Source: Planctomycetota bacterium
Lineage (GTDB): Bacteria > Planctomycetota > Planctomycetia > Planctomycetales > Planctomycetaceae
Assembly: GCA_023417655.1 (NCBI GenBank)
Contig: JAEZFD010000062.1
Coordinates: 1 to 64,000 of the forward strand
Reading direction: 5' to 3'
Length of the DNA stretch: 64,000 bases
The notes under the pieces are model-generated. The model searched no databases and was not told the origin of the DNA. It saw only the letters and a program-made list of their open reading frames with translations. How positions within the stretch are numbered: position 1 is the first letter of the stretch; the number at the start of each line of letters is the position of its first letter. The position numbers and the translations under genes are program-made. Shown here piece after piece: positions 37,551 through 47,222 of this stretch.

Positions 37551-38165
37551 TTATGGGACCGGCTGCAGAAGGGGGATCGCCTCCCCGTAATACATCAGAG
37601 AACGATATCGATAGAGTTCGGACTGAGACATCAGGTAAGGCTGAGTGAAGACAGGACGAGGATTGACGATTTGCTCGGCGTGATTGGTTCGCATGATGAC
37701 TGTAGGGCGCTGCTGTCCGAAGAGGAGTTCCATCGCGGCGTCATGTCGATAGCTGGGGTTGGCGAGATACTCGGCCCGACGGTAGGGGATTGATTCGTAG
37801 ATGCGCTGGTAGTTGTCCGACGTTGCGCCATTTCGGGGTGCCGGGGTGATCAGGATTGTCCATTCATCAAACGTTGTGGCAGTGGCCAAAGTTGTGGTCG
37901 TGGCCTCCGAATAGACCGGGATCGCTTCAGATGGAGAACTTGTTCCCGCTTCGCTCTCGGTCTTTGCCGGGGGAGGGGATGGCAGAGGAGGGATCAGCGG
38001 ATCGGCCTGAGTCTCGGCAGCGAAGAAAAGAATCAGAGCGATTGCTGCTGCGCGAACCAAATGGAGCTGTCCCACTTCGATTCTCCGGTCGATTCTCCGA
38101 GAGGTGGGTACTCCCTTCCTTCTGGGAGAATGGGTGATAAGGGCCATCAGGCTTGGGGTCGGCAT
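37551..38165 (-). CDS. secreted hypothetical protein
   Basis: A 204-residue protein with an unusual ~35-residue charged N-region followed by a hydrophobic signal (LVRAAAIALILFFAAETQADP), then a Pro/Ser/Thr-rich stretch and a C-terminal ~110 residues rich in Tyr and Arg (YQRIYESIPYRRAEYLANPSYRHDAA). GAGGAG is five nt upstream of the ATG at 38165, so the long N-region is probably real. No domain recognised. Exported, perhaps envelope-associated; role unknown. Confidence 0.7.
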   Translation of the reverse strand: MPTPSLMALITHSPRRKGVPTSRRIDRRIEVGQLHLVRAAAIALILFFAAETQADPLIPPLPSPPPAKTESEAGTSSPSEAIPVYSEATTTTLATATTFDEWTILITPAPRNGATSDNYQRIYESIPYRRAEYLANPSYRHDAAMELLFGQQRPTVIMRTNHAEQIVNPRPVFTQPYLMSQSELYRYRSLMYYGEAIPLLQPVP

Positions 38166-38670
38166 GAAAACTCCTCAACAAACGCATCGCCCGAGGAAGG
38201 GACTCGGGAATTCCGATGTTCGACCGTAAGGTGTCCCGCTGACGGTTGTCAAAAGGAACTTTTGTGACTTTGTGAAATCGTCAGCCGTCCCAAATGCAGT
38301 GAGAGAGTCGCATTCAGGCGATTTTGCAGTGGCTCAAGTCTCGAACAAATCGAGCCTTCCGCCCTCGTTTCGAATTCATCTTGGTCAGTTTTCCATGACC
38401 AATTAAACTCGCCCGCGAATCCGTTTCGGGTTCTGACATTCGAGGTCTCGCCCCCTTTTTTCCGGTCAGTTTTCGGTCAGTACCGACCAGCCTTGGCACA
38501 TCCCTTCCTGAAACTCCCATTCCTCCGGATTCCTTTTCGATTGCAACAGGGCTGCCTCTCCAACTGTTGCATTTAAACAAGTGTGTGCCGTGTTCATCAT
38601 TCGGGAACACAATGCAAATCTGAACTGCGTTTACCGACCCGGAGCCGACTGGCACCGCGACGGTAGGGCG
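38166..38670. other. intergenic region with inverted repeat and repeated GGTCAG motif
   Basis: TTGGTCA(N8)TGACCAA at 38381-38402 is an inverted repeat, and GGTCAGTTTTC recurs near 38464, followed by GGTCAGTACCGACC. These could be sites for one regulator of either divergent neighbour. No gene is seen. Confidence 0.4.
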
Positions 38671-39618
38671 GTGCGCGCTTGGGCTTCGGTGGTTGCGAGT
38701 CGCTACGTCATTCTCGCTGCACTGCTGATGAGTTGCTGGGGCTGTGGTTCAACGAAACAACACATGGCGACGGAGCAGATGCTCGCGTCGGAAGCCGTGG
38801 ATGCAGCGGTCGCGCGACTGGACTTCACCCCGCTCTCCGGACAAAGAGTTTTCTTTGAAACCAAGTACATTCAGCACTGCAACGGCATTGGCTTTGTGAA
38901 CGCCGACTACGTCATCAGTTCATTGCGACAGCAGATGGCGGCTGCAGGACTGCTCTTGGTCAGCGAACTCGATGAATCTGATTTCGTTGTTGAAGGGAGA
39001 GTGGGGGTTCTCGGAGCAGATGCCCACGAGATCGTTTACGGGATTCCCTCGAACAGCGCCATTGGAAGTGCCGCTTCGATTGCGGCCTCGGCTTCAACTG
39101 GCACACCGGCGCCTGCGACGATTCCGGAATTGTCACTGGCTCGACGCAATGAGCAGGCGGCGGCTGCCAAGATCGGGCTCTTCGCGTACTCTCGAGGCAG
39201 CCGGGAAGTGGTCTGGCAATCCGGAAGCTCGGTCGCCCGGGCGACTGCCAAAGATCTCTGGGTGTTCGGCGTGGGACCGTTTCAACGGGGATCCATCTAT
39301 GATGGAAAAGTTCAGTTCGCCGGAGACTCACCGGTCGCCCCGATTCCCGGAAATCGGGAAGGGATGAACGGGACCATCATGGCTTATGACCAGGAAAACG
39401 TATTTCGAGATCCCGAGAGAGTGGCCAAAACTCTGGCTGGAAAAGAGAAAAGCGAGAAAGAGGAGGCTCCCAAAAAAGAGGTCGCGAGCGAGCCGGGGCA
39501 GCTTCCAGCCGATTCTCCTGGCTGGTTTGCACGTCCAATCCCAGGCAGAATGCCCGATGGCGAGCGGTCACTTTCTCCCGTCCAGCAGGCAGGCGGAGAG
39601 GTACGGCAACAGGAATAA
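38671..39618 (+). CDS. predicted lipoprotein, DUF6655-like
   Basis: About 315 residues. A short signal (SRYVILAALLMSC) ends in a lipobox-like LMSC, so it should be lipid-anchored. The mature part, with SEAVDAAVARLDFTPLSGQRVFF and ADYVISSLRQQMAAAGLLL, resembles the planctomycete family DUF6655. The last ~80 residues are charged and Pro-rich. The frame opens at 38581 (GTG), but the GTG at 38671 gives a normal lipoprotein signal length; the start is uncertain. Function unknown. The C-terminal tail may cross to the cell wall or bind other envelope parts. Confidence 0.7.
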   Translation: MRAWASVVASRYVILAALLMSCWGCGSTKQHMATEQMLASEAVDAAVARLDFTPLSGQRVFFETKYIQHCNGIGFVNADYVISSLRQQMAAAGLLLVSELDESDFVVEGRVGVLGADAHEIVYGIPSNSAIGSAASIAASASTGTPAPATIPELSLARRNEQAAAAKIGLFAYSRGSREVVWQSGSSVARATAKDLWVFGVGPFQRGSIYDGKVQFAGDSPVAPIPGNREGMNGTIMAYDQENVFRDPERVAKTLAGKEKSEKEEAPKKEVASEPGQLPADSPGWFARPIPGRMPDGERSLSPVQQAGGEVRQQE

Positions 39619-41247
39619 CCGCTCCAAAACACTGTGACAGGGCGCAGATGACAAAACTGTATTGACTTTCTGATCAAGAATCGCCGATAGTACCCCTCAG
39701 CAACGATTGACATGCGTCGGTCGCCAGCTAAGATTTCAAAAGACTATTGCTTCAGTGACGTCTGCTTCTGTTTGTTCCGTAAATTGACTTTTTGGAACAC
39801 GAGGACGTCCCTCGCGTGGCGAAACCCGCGATGTTACCTTTTGGACGGTCAAGCAGCCCTTTCTTTCTTGTTGTAAGGTCTGTTCGTTCTGGAGTGGACT
39901 TGGCGGGGTCGTGACGAATTGCTGCGTCAACCGTTGCATTACCTGATTTCCGATTTGTCTGTTGAGACATAGACTGTTGAAGAGCAGAGCGGAAGTCTCA
40001 GTGAATTCGGTTGCAGGGTTGATCCTGGGGGTTTTAATCACTGGGGGCGACTCTTGAGAGTGCAGTCATTGAGGGAAAACGCTGGGGCTTGATTGCGTTG
40101 GATGGCCGCCGGTTTTGCCGAGTGCGACACTTGTTGTTGCGAGTCGCAAAGCGTCTGGTGGTGATCCTGTTTCTGTGGTGTCATCACGGGATCTGAGGCA
40201 TCTGTTGGCTAGCTCGCACTCACTTGATTTGCGATGTCTGAGAGATTGCTGAATCTCATCTTGTGTGTCGGCTTTGTCAGACGTTATGTCTGCGAGCTGC
40301 GGTGACATACTGCTGAAACGACCAAAATAATATCGGCCAATGGGCTGAGCCACGTACTGAGTCTTGCGAAAGCGCGAGGCGAATTGTCTTGATTGCCGGG
40401 GCAGATATCCCCGGAAACTTTGAAGTGGTGTTTCGCGGTCAGGTCGGCAAGAGCAGTTGGGGAGCGTTATTGAAGGCTGGGCGATCAGAACCCGGTCGCA
40501 CAGCTTCTCAATGTTCAGTGTCGTTGCGATGAGGTTGATCTCTCTGAAGAAGAGAGACTTTAGAAGCGTCCCGTGTCTTGGGACGCGCGACCAGCACAAT
40601 GAGAGTGGCTGCCGTCGACAGATCGGAATGTCTGGTCTATCCAGGTGGTCAGAATAAGCCGGACGTTGGGCATTCTGTGGGCAGCACGCTGCTTGTCAGT
40701 GAGTTGATCTTCAGAGACCGGGTTCACGCAATTTGACGTGTCATGCGTTCGATTGCACTGACGGAGTGAAGGTAAGCGTCTCGTGTCGGTTTGACGATTC
40801 CGTCTTATCGTTCAGAGATCACAACTCACTTCGACACGTGATGAATGTCGCCCAACTCTGTTTTCAAAATCCCGCTGAAAGGATGTTGAGCAGTGACGGC
40901 GGGTCACGAGAATCAGATCTGATTTTGAAATCAGAATTTTGGAACGGATTCTGCTGGAGTGATTCGGTCAGATTTGGCTGCCATGAAAGCTCCAATGCAG
41001 GCCAGGCAGCTTCCATCGGATGCTGAAATTCCGGAAATCGCTCGTCAGTGCAGGGCACTCCTCTCAATGGTGGGAGCGTCCGGTGACGTCTCAAAAATCA
41101 AATCTGAATCTCTTGGGATCGTTCATTGAACGATCATTTACTGCATCAAACTAGGAAATGATTTCCAGAGTTCGCCGCATTCTTTCACTGCTGTGACTGC
41201 GCTGCGGCCCGCTCTCTTCGCTTAAGATTGAAAATTGGGTTTTTCGT
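39619..41247. other. 1.6-kb non-coding region upstream of rho
   Basis: The longest gene-free stretch here. Open frames at 39736-40041, 40066-40599 (both minus) and 40733-41026 (plus) have no recognisable domain, no ribosome-binding site and unlikely composition. It holds several stems: CCGGGG/TCCCCGG near 40400, CTCTC/GAGAG near 40540, GCGTCCC/GGGACGC at 40566-40586, and a 19-nt palindrome at 41118. TTGACT(N18)GATAGT near 39662 could be a promoter. It may encode a structured RNA or long rho leader; strand unknown. Confidence 0.45.
41118..41136. promoter_or_regulatory. 19-nt palindrome in the rho leader
   Basis: GATCGTTCA-T-TGAACGATC is a perfect inverted repeat with one central base, about 112 nt upstream of the rho start. 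It could be an operator or a short RNA hairpin. There is no T-run, so it is not a typical terminator. Confidence 0.45.
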
Positions 41248-43074
41248 ATGCCGCCAAAAAGTTCTTCCAGCTCCAGTCCGCGACGCTCGAGTCCTCGCAA
41301 GCCTCGTAAGAAAGAGTCCGCAGCTGTCGAGCAGGATGTCGATGTCCCGCAGAACGCCGCGACTCCAGATCTCGATCAGGATTTCGGCGCCGGGATTGTG
41401 GAAGATGAGCCAGCACCGGCCCGGTCGACAGAGAGCCGCTCTGCCCGATCAGAGCGTGCCGCCCCGGCAGAACGTCCTGCCCGTCGTGAGCGTGCTGCTA
41501 AGGCTCCGGCCCCTGCACCGCAGGCTGAATCTAAACCGGCTCCGCAACCTCAGCCAGAACACGTTAATGATCGTGACTTCGATGATTTCGATCTCGATGA
41601 CGCCGATCATGGTGATGATGCTCCGGCCACCTCTTCAGAGGGGGGAAGCACGGAATCCGATGATGGAGATCGTCGACCCCGTCGTCGTCGCCGTCGTCGC
41701 GGCCGCCGCAACGAAGGAGGCGGCTACAGCAATTCACAAGGGAGCCAGGGAAGTGGCGGCGGAAGCCACTCCAATCAGGGGCACCAAAGTGGGGGCTACC
41801 ACCGCCAGAACAGCGGTGGAGGCGGCGGAAGCGGAAACAATCGTGGCGGTCGCCGTGATCAGCCGCAGTCCCGCGGTCGCCCCAATAATCAGAATAATCG
41901 CGGACGCCGTGTCTCCAAGTTCGAGCAGAACGCCGCCCCGGCTGAGCCAGCTGCAACCAGCGGATCAATCGAAGGCGTCTTGGAACTGCATCCCAAGGGA
42001 TACGGGTTCCTGCGAGCTGCCGAGAACGATTACGGCGCTCGTGAGACAGACGCGTTTGTCTCCAGCTCTTTCGTCGAGAAGCACCACCTTCGCGAAGGGA
42101 TCAAGATCAAAGGCGAGATCGGTCCAGGGACCCGTGGTCAGGGACCGCGCCTGTTGACGATTGATTCAATCGACGGCGGTCCGGTTGAGGATTACGAGAA
42201 GCTCAAGCACTTCGATACCCTGACCGCGATCAACCCGTTTGAGCAGATCAAGCTGGAAACAGGCTCCAAGCCGATCACCATGCGAGTGATGGACTTGCTC
42301 ACGCCGATCGGCAAGGGCCAGCGAGCTCTGATCGTCGCTCCTCCGCGAACCGGGAAAACGATGCTCCTCCAGGACATCGCGAATTCCGTCAGCAAGAACC
42401 ATCCGGAAATCCACCTGATTGTGTTGCTGATTGACGAGCGTCCCGAAGAAGTGACTGAAATGCGTCGGACGATCCGAGGTGAAGTGATTGCTTCCTCCAT
42501 GGATCAGGACGTTGAAAGTCACGTGCGGATCAGCCAACTGATCATCGAACGCGGAAAGCGTCTCGCCGAATCTGGCAAAGACTGCTTCATTCTGATGGAC
42601 AGCATCACGCGAACGGCCCGGGCATTCAACAAATGGATGCGTAGCGGTCGCGACACGAAGATTCAGACCGGCGGTCTGGATGTGCGTGCGATGGACATCC
42701 CTCGTAAGATGTTCGGAACAGCGCGACGATTTGATGAGGGCGGTTCTCTGACAGTCTGTGCAACGGCTCTGATTGATACTGGCAGCAAGATGGATGACGC
42801 CATCTTCCAGGAATTCAAGGGAACCGGAAACATGGAACTCGTTCTGAGCCGTGACCTCGCTGAACGTCGGATCTGGCCGGCAATCGATATCACTCGATCC
42901 GGGACCCGCCGTGAAGAGAAGATTCTCGATCCGGAGATTCTGGATGGCGTCACCATGCTGCGTCGGAGTCTCGTATCGATGAATCCGACAGAAGCTATGG
43001 ATCAGCTGATCCGAACGCTCGCAAAGTTCGACTCGAACCGCGAGTTCCTTCAGAAGATTCGGGCAGTTCTCTAA
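41248..43074 (+). CDS. rho: transcription termination factor Rho with long disordered N-terminus
   Basis: A 608-residue hexameric RNA helicase that ends transcription. Residues ~240-310 are the cold-shock-type RNA-binding fold (GVLELHPKGYGFLR); the ATPase core has Walker A APPRTGKT at 364-371, VLLIDERPEEVTEM, ILMDSITRTARAFN and the R-loop region. In place of the usual N-terminal helical domain (Rho_N) lies ~235 residues of low complexity: Ser/Pro/Lys, Ala/Pro, Asp-rich (108-125), poly-Arg (about 144-154) and Gly/Asn/Gln/Arg repeats. No Rho_N helices are visible. Terminator at 43127. Core function certain; the role of the N-region is inferred. Confidence 0.96.
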   Translation: MPPKSSSSSSPRRSSPRKPRKKESAAVEQDVDVPQNAATPDLDQDFGAGIVEDEPAPARSTESRSARSERAAPAERPARRERAAKAPAPAPQAESKPAPQPQPEHVNDRDFDDFDLDDADHGDDAPATSSEGGSTESDDGDRRPRRRRRRRGRRNEGGGYSNSQGSQGSGGGSHSNQGHQSGGYHRQNSGGGGGSGNNRGGRRDQPQSRGRPNNQNNRGRRVSKFEQNAAPAEPAATSGSIEGVLELHPKGYGFLRAAENDYGARETDAFVSSSFVEKHHLREGIKIKGEIGPGTRGQGPRLLTIDSIDGGPVEDYEKLKHFDTLTAINPFEQIKLETGSKPITMRVMDLLTPIGKGQRALIVAPPRTGKTMLLQDIANSVSKNHPEIHLIVLLIDERPEEVTEMRRTIRGEVIASSMDQDVESHVRISQLIIERGKRLAESGKDCFILMDSITRTARAFNKWMRSGRDTKIQTGGLDVRAMDIPRKMFGTARRFDEGGSLTVCATALIDTGSKMDDAIFQEFKGTGNMELVLSRDLAERRIWPAIDITRSGTRREEKILDPEILDGVTMLRRSLVSMNPTEAMDQLIRTLAKFDSNREFLQKIRAVL

Positions 43075-43126
43075 CCAAATCTGATTGGTGAGAGACAGAC
43101 TCACTGACGACGACATCGTCGATTCG

Positions 43127-43168
43127 AAGGCCGACCTGATCCTGATCAGGTCGGCCTTGTTTCGTTTA
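43127..43168 (+). terminator. intrinsic terminator after rho
   Basis: AAGGCCGACCTGATC and GATCAGGTCGGCCTT pair over 15 bp with a 2-nt centre, followed by GTTTCGTTTAAG. It ends the rho transcript about 50 nt after the stop. Confidence 0.85.
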
Positions 43169-43795
43169 AGCAGCTGACTTGGTGGACTTTCTGTGTCAGT
43201 CACTTGTATGAGCGGGGACTCACACGTGTTCTGTAAGTGTGAATTGCCTGACAGGCGTCACCGCAAGCCATGAGCCCGCTCTAATTCCTTCCTCGGTTCA
43301 GCCGTTGGGTGTATGAAGTTACTGTTGTCGAAGACCGTGCTGCGAGGTCATCTGACAGATCCAATCGACCTTCTGTGAGATGTGGTGTCTCCGAAATGCT
43401 GCGTGATGCCTGATGGCAACGTGCAATTGGAGGGTGATGCCTGTTTGCATCATTCTCGAGGAGGGATTCAGGATTCTGAACAGTATTGCGGAATGCGTAA
43501 GGTTCTTGATGGTAACGGATTGCGCTCAAGTAGCGGTGTGAGTGTTTCGAGAATGGCACCTGATTTGAAATAGGTGAATTCCGGTCACGGGAATGCAACA
43601 CTAAAGCAGCAAAGTAACCCTTTTGACGATCCTGTTAGCGAGAGTGTTAGCAGCGGCCTTCATTTGCTTTCGAGTTGTCTCGGTTGACCCTGATTTCTCC
43701 CTTCGAATTTTCACCTCCCTCTGCAGCAGGCAAATGGCTCTGAGTGCCATCTGGCCATGGCAGGGAATCAGGTTACTGGACGCAGCAGGGCATTC
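43169..43795. other. intergenic region, rho to sigma-54 activator
   Basis: About 630 bp. A TCACAC/GTGTGA inverted repeat lies near 43219-43241. Nothing else was recognised; the reading frames in it lack start signals or domains. Confidence 0.35.
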
Positions 43796-45232
43796 ATGCA
43801 GACGACGACCATCTATATCGCCACGGCTGACGAACGACTCGGACGCGACCTTGCCGGCAGCCTCGCACAGGGGTACCGCCTGAGCGTCACTACGCAACTC
43901 GCTCAGCTTCGGTTTCTGATGTCGGCCGAGATTCCGTCGTTGGTGATGATGGACCTTCGGGGAGGATCCGACGAGATTCGCGTTGCTGAAGAGATCATTA
44001 ATGAACTGCATCTCGCCGGGCATTCGACAGCGGTGATTGCTCTGATCCCGGTGGGGAATCTGAATGCACTCTCGCAGTTCCGAGATCATCCACTCGTGAC
44101 TCGTCATCTGGGACCGACTTCGGCCATCGAGCTTCGGGCGTTAATGAGCCGAACTCTCGCATCGCTGCAGTCCCTTGAACAGAATAAGGCCGCCGGAGTC
44201 AACGAGACTTCTGTCAGTGTCCCGCCGACGAATTCTCAGGAAGCGGTGTTTGAAGGACTCACTCGGCAGTTTGAAACGCGGTCTCCGGAAGTGAAAAACA
44301 TGCTGGACGATCTGATGATCGCTGCCAGCCATGACGTGACCATTCTGTTGATCGGCGAGACCGGTTCCGGCAAGACCTTCCTTTCGAATCTGGTCCATGA
44401 GTCGTCTCCTCGAAACAATCAACCCTTTCTTCATATCGCTTGCGGCGCACTCCCTCGTGACTTGCTTGAAAGCGAACTCTTCGGGCACGTGAAAGGGTCA
44501 TTCACGAGCGCCCATGCTGATAAAGAAGGTAAGTTTCTCGCCGCACGACGTGGAACCATTCTGCTGGACGAAATTGACGTGCTGGGCCCTGAGCAGCAGG
44601 TGAAGCTGTTACGGGTGATTGAGACCGGCGAGTTTGAACCTGTGGGATCAAATCAGACGTTTCGTTCCCAAGCCCGACTGGTTGTGGCGAGTAACCTTGA
44701 CCTGCAGCCGCTTGTGGAACAAGGCAAATTTCGGCCGGACCTTTACTACCGCCTGAACATGCTGAAGTTTGAAATTCCGCCACTGAGAAAGCGGAAGGCC
44801 GACATTATCCCCCTCGCGAAGAAATTTATCGCCCGGTTCCAGCAGAAGCATCAGATCGTTATTCATCGGATTGATGACTCATTGCTGGATGCCATCCTGA
44901 GTTACCCTTGGCCAGGGAACGTTCGCGAACTGGAGCATGTCATTCAACGGGCGGTCATTTATTGCCGAAACGGAGTTCTTTCACGAGAACACCTGCCGCC
45001 GCACCTGTTGTCAGGACATGTCGGTCCGACGAATGATGCCTCCGTTCAGTTGGGCGTCACGCCGGCTTCATTGACTCAGTCTCTTGAACGCCAGGTGGCG
45101 CTGACGGAGAAGGAAATCATCGAACAGGCGTTGTTCAAGAATAACTTCAGTCGAACTCGTACCGCTGTCGACCTGGGGATTAGTCGGGTGACCCTTTACA
45201 ATAAGATGAAGAAGTATGAGATGTTGAAGTAA
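43796..45232 (+). CDS. sigma-54-activator-like AAA+ regulator with Fis-type HTH
   Basis: A 478-residue transcription regulator. Residues 1-125 look like a degenerate receiver domain. The AAA+ domain has Walker A GETGSGKT at 187-194, Walker B GTILLDEID and RPDLYYRLN/PWPGNVREL, and the C-terminus has a Fis-like helix-turn-helix (FSRTRTAVDLGISRVTLYNKMKK). The loop that touches sigma-54, normally GAFTGA, reads GSFTSA at 234-239. Substitutions there often weaken sigma-54 activation, so it may act differently or on sigma-70 promoters. The frame opens at 43757; ATG 43796 is used. No kinase is adjacent. Confidence 0.88.
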   Translation: MQTTTIYIATADERLGRDLAGSLAQGYRLSVTTQLAQLRFLMSAEIPSLVMMDLRGGSDEIRVAEEIINELHLAGHSTAVIALIPVGNLNALSQFRDHPLVTRHLGPTSAIELRALMSRTLASLQSLEQNKAAGVNETSVSVPPTNSQEAVFEGLTRQFETRSPEVKNMLDDLMIAASHDVTILLIGETGSGKTFLSNLVHESSPRNNQPFLHIACGALPRDLLESELFGHVKGSFTSAHADKEGKFLAARRGTILLDEIDVLGPEQQVKLLRVIETGEFEPVGSNQTFRSQARLVVASNLDLQPLVEQGKFRPDLYYRLNMLKFEIPPLRKRKADIIPLAKKFIARFQQKHQIVIHRIDDSLLDAILSYPWPGNVRELEHVIQRAVIYCRNGVLSREHLPPHLLSGHVGPTNDASVQLGVTPASLTQSLERQVALTEKEIIEQALFKNNFSRTRTAVDLGISRVTLYNKMKKYEMLK

Positions 45233-45278
45233 AGGGAAGATCCGATTTCCTCAGTCATTCTCTGTGCGAGAACATTCG

Positions 45279-45818
45279 TTAACTCCGGGAATCAGCGTCT
45301 TCATTATCGATCTCCTGGAGAAGTTCGGCGGGGGTGATGTCGCGCTCGAGTGCTTCCAACTCGGAATCATCCATGGGAAGGCCGATATGCCTTGAGATGC
45401 GATCGATCTGGCTCAGGATGCGAGTAATTTCATGTTCTGCCAAGAGATCGACATGGAGATTCAGGTGAGCCCGCCGACTATCCTGCTGGGATTGGAGATT
45501 CTGACTCACCAGCACGAATAGAGTCAGGAAAATGGCTTCGAGTGAGACGATCGTCGTTAATAACTCATAGGGATATGGATCGAATGCCGAGGTCGTGGCA
45601 GCCTGATTCCAGATGACCCAGGTCCCGAACCAGATCCCATGCAGATATGCGGACTTCATCGTGCCAGCAGCAGCGACGATCCACTCAGCAGCCTGTTCGC
45701 TCCAGCTCCTCGCTCGCTCCTTCTCTTTCTGCGCTCTCAGCAGTTCGCGGACATTCTTCTGAACAATCTCTTTGATCGAGTCACGGGTTGAGGGCCTCGA
45801 GTCATCTGACGATTCCAT
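45279..45818 (-). CDS. DUF1003 membrane protein
   Basis: About 179 residues with two membrane helices in the middle (~60-80 and ~90-115; SLEAIFLTLFVLVSQN is the DUF1003 signature), flanked by a charged N-terminal region and a C-terminal acidic helix region. The family is of unknown function, often near regulatory genes. Starts at 45845, 45827 and 45818 are possible; 45818 has AGGA at a workable distance. It is convergent with the sigma-54 activator-like gene and divergent from the small gene at 46061. Confidence 0.82.
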   Translation of the reverse strand: MESSDDSRPSTRDSIKEIVQKNVRELLRAQKEKERARSWSEQAAEWIVAAAGTMKSAYLHGIWFGTWVIWNQAATTSAFDPYPYELLTTIVSLEAIFLTLFVLVSQNLQSQQDSRRAHLNLHVDLLAEHEITRILSQIDRISRHIGLPMDDSELEALERDITPAELLQEIDNEDADSRS

Positions 45819-46060
45819 AGGTGACATCCTGAACGGTGGACCCATTTCATTTTGATCGGTCCACCGTTCAAGTTATCTGTCGCGGGAAGGTCGTCCAGTT
45901 CCCTCACTCCGAGTTTCCGCCGGGAGGAGAGGAGCTGAAACCGTGAGACACGGGAAAGATTTCTCTGGTGAGAGTCGTCACCTGATTTATACTGGAAGGG
46001 GATCTGAATCGGTCGGGCTGTTGCGTTTTTCTATTGGGCTTTCAAAGAGGAGGAAGTCCC

Positions 46061-46270
46061 GTGTCGATGACAGATATTCCATTGGACGATATCCCGCCCA
46101 TGAATCTGGAGGGGGATGCGGATCTCCAATCTTTGATTGGGATGCCGGCACTCAGCGAGGACAGAATTATTGTCCCTGAGTTTCGCTTTGAAACCCTCAG
46201 TGCGGGTGTGCGAGCGAGATGTCAGCGCGAACTCCAGGAGCCGGATTTCCAGCAGTGGTCTGACTTGTGA
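46061..46270 (+). CDS. small hypothetical protein with GTG start
   Basis: A 69-residue acidic protein (core IPLDDIPPMNLEGDADLQSLIGMPALSEDRI, then EFRFETLSAGVRARCQRELQEPDF). AGAGGAGGAAG sits 7 nt before the GTG at 46061 and 13 nt before an internal ATG at 46067, so the GTG fits better. No domain is recognised. It is convergent with the sigma-factor gene, with about 30 nt between stops. The strong ribosome-binding site is the main support. Confidence 0.6.
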   Translation: MSMTDIPLDDIPPMNLEGDADLQSLIGMPALSEDRIIVPEFRFETLSAGVRARCQRELQEPDFQQWSDL

Positions 46271-46301
46271 ATTGGTCTTAATTGCAAAGAGTCAGGAAGA
46301 A

Positions 46302-47222
46302 TCAGATCGTCAATGTCCCCTGATTGACAAATTCACCGATCTCCCGCTGTTTCTGCAGGCTGGTCGCCATCATCTCCAGCTTCTTCAACGCGCTGAGCTG
46401 TAACTGACGGACCCGTTCCTTGCTGAGGCTGAGGGAATCCGCGATCGACTTCAGAGTTTCTGCAGGATGCCCATTCAGACCGAACCGCTTGATGAGAATC
46501 TCATATTCCCTGGGAGTGAGTCGTTCTTCCATCCGGCCGATTAATTGCTTCGCTAAGCCAACATCGAGTTCTGATTCCACCTGCAGAGGGTGCGCGACGC
46601 GACTTAAATCTTCAGGCGCAGAGAGGAATTCCTTTTGCGAACGGCGTTGCCTGCGTTTCAGCCAGCGGAAGAAGTGACGCTGAATGGCATGTGTGGCGTA
46701 TGTGCTAAATCGGAAGCCGCGTCCTGTATCAAATTTATCGATGGCATTCATCAGAATCAGATTGCCTTCGGCGATGAGCTCATCCGCCTCAACTTCGCCG
46801 ACTCGCAACTTATGAGCGATTCCCACGACCAGCCTGAGATTGCATTGAATGAGAATCTCCCGGCTCCGGGTGGCTCGGTGTTCCAGTTCCTCGATTTCGC
46901 CCGCGCGCCCATTCAGGGAGGCGGAGGGGGAAGACTGGCGTAATTTCTCCAATTGATATTTGCAGAAATTGTATTGGCGGAAGAGGTGCCGCTCGCCCTC
47001 GGGAGTCAGCAATGAGTCTGCCTGCAATGCGGCTTCCGGGTCACCTACAGAGTCATCCGCCTGATCCCGAAACATCTGCGGCGGCATTTCCAGATCAAGC
47101 TGGCGCAGTGTGAGATTCAGAAAGTCATTCGACCAGATGGGTTGAGCGAATCGCTGCACCCGAAATCTGGTGCTGATTTTCTCAGCAGATATCGAAGCAG
47201 GAACTTTTGAAAGGGCGATCAT
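46302..47222 (-). CDS. RNA polymerase sigma factor, sigma-70 family
   Basis: A 306-residue sigma factor of the group 2/3 kind. Region 2 (NLRLVVGIAHKLRVGEVEADELIAEGNLILMNAIDKFDTGRGFRFSTYATHAIQRHFF, residues ~128-185) and region 4 (LTPREYEILIKRFGLNGHPAETLKSIADSLSLSKERVRQLQ) with its HTH are intact; region 1.1 is missing, so this is not the primary sigma factor. The first ~60 residues are unlike other sigmas. AAGGTG is five nt before the ATG. It is divergent from the DksA-like gene. Target promoters unknown. Confidence 0.93.
   Translation of the reverse strand: MIALSKVPASISAEKISTRFRVQRFAQPIWSNDFLNLTLRQLDLEMPPQMFRDQADDSVGDPEAALQADSLLTPEGERHLFRQYNFCKYQLEKLRQSSPSASLNGRAGEIEELEHRATRSREILIQCNLRLVVGIAHKLRVGEVEADELIAEGNLILMNAIDKFDTGRGFRFSTYATHAIQRHFFRWLKRRQRRSQKEFLSAPEDLSRVAHPLQVESELDVGLAKQLIGRMEERLTPREYEILIKRFGLNGHPAETLKSIADSLSLSKERVRQLQLSALKKLEMMATSLQKQREIGEFVNQGTLTI

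Noticed and set aside
40066..40599. 177-residue minus-strand frame in the rho upstream gap.
   Set aside because: No ribosome-binding site or domain and low-complexity composition; kept only as part of the gap.
42166..43203. 345-residue minus-strand frame.
   Set aside because: Antisense to the conserved rho core.
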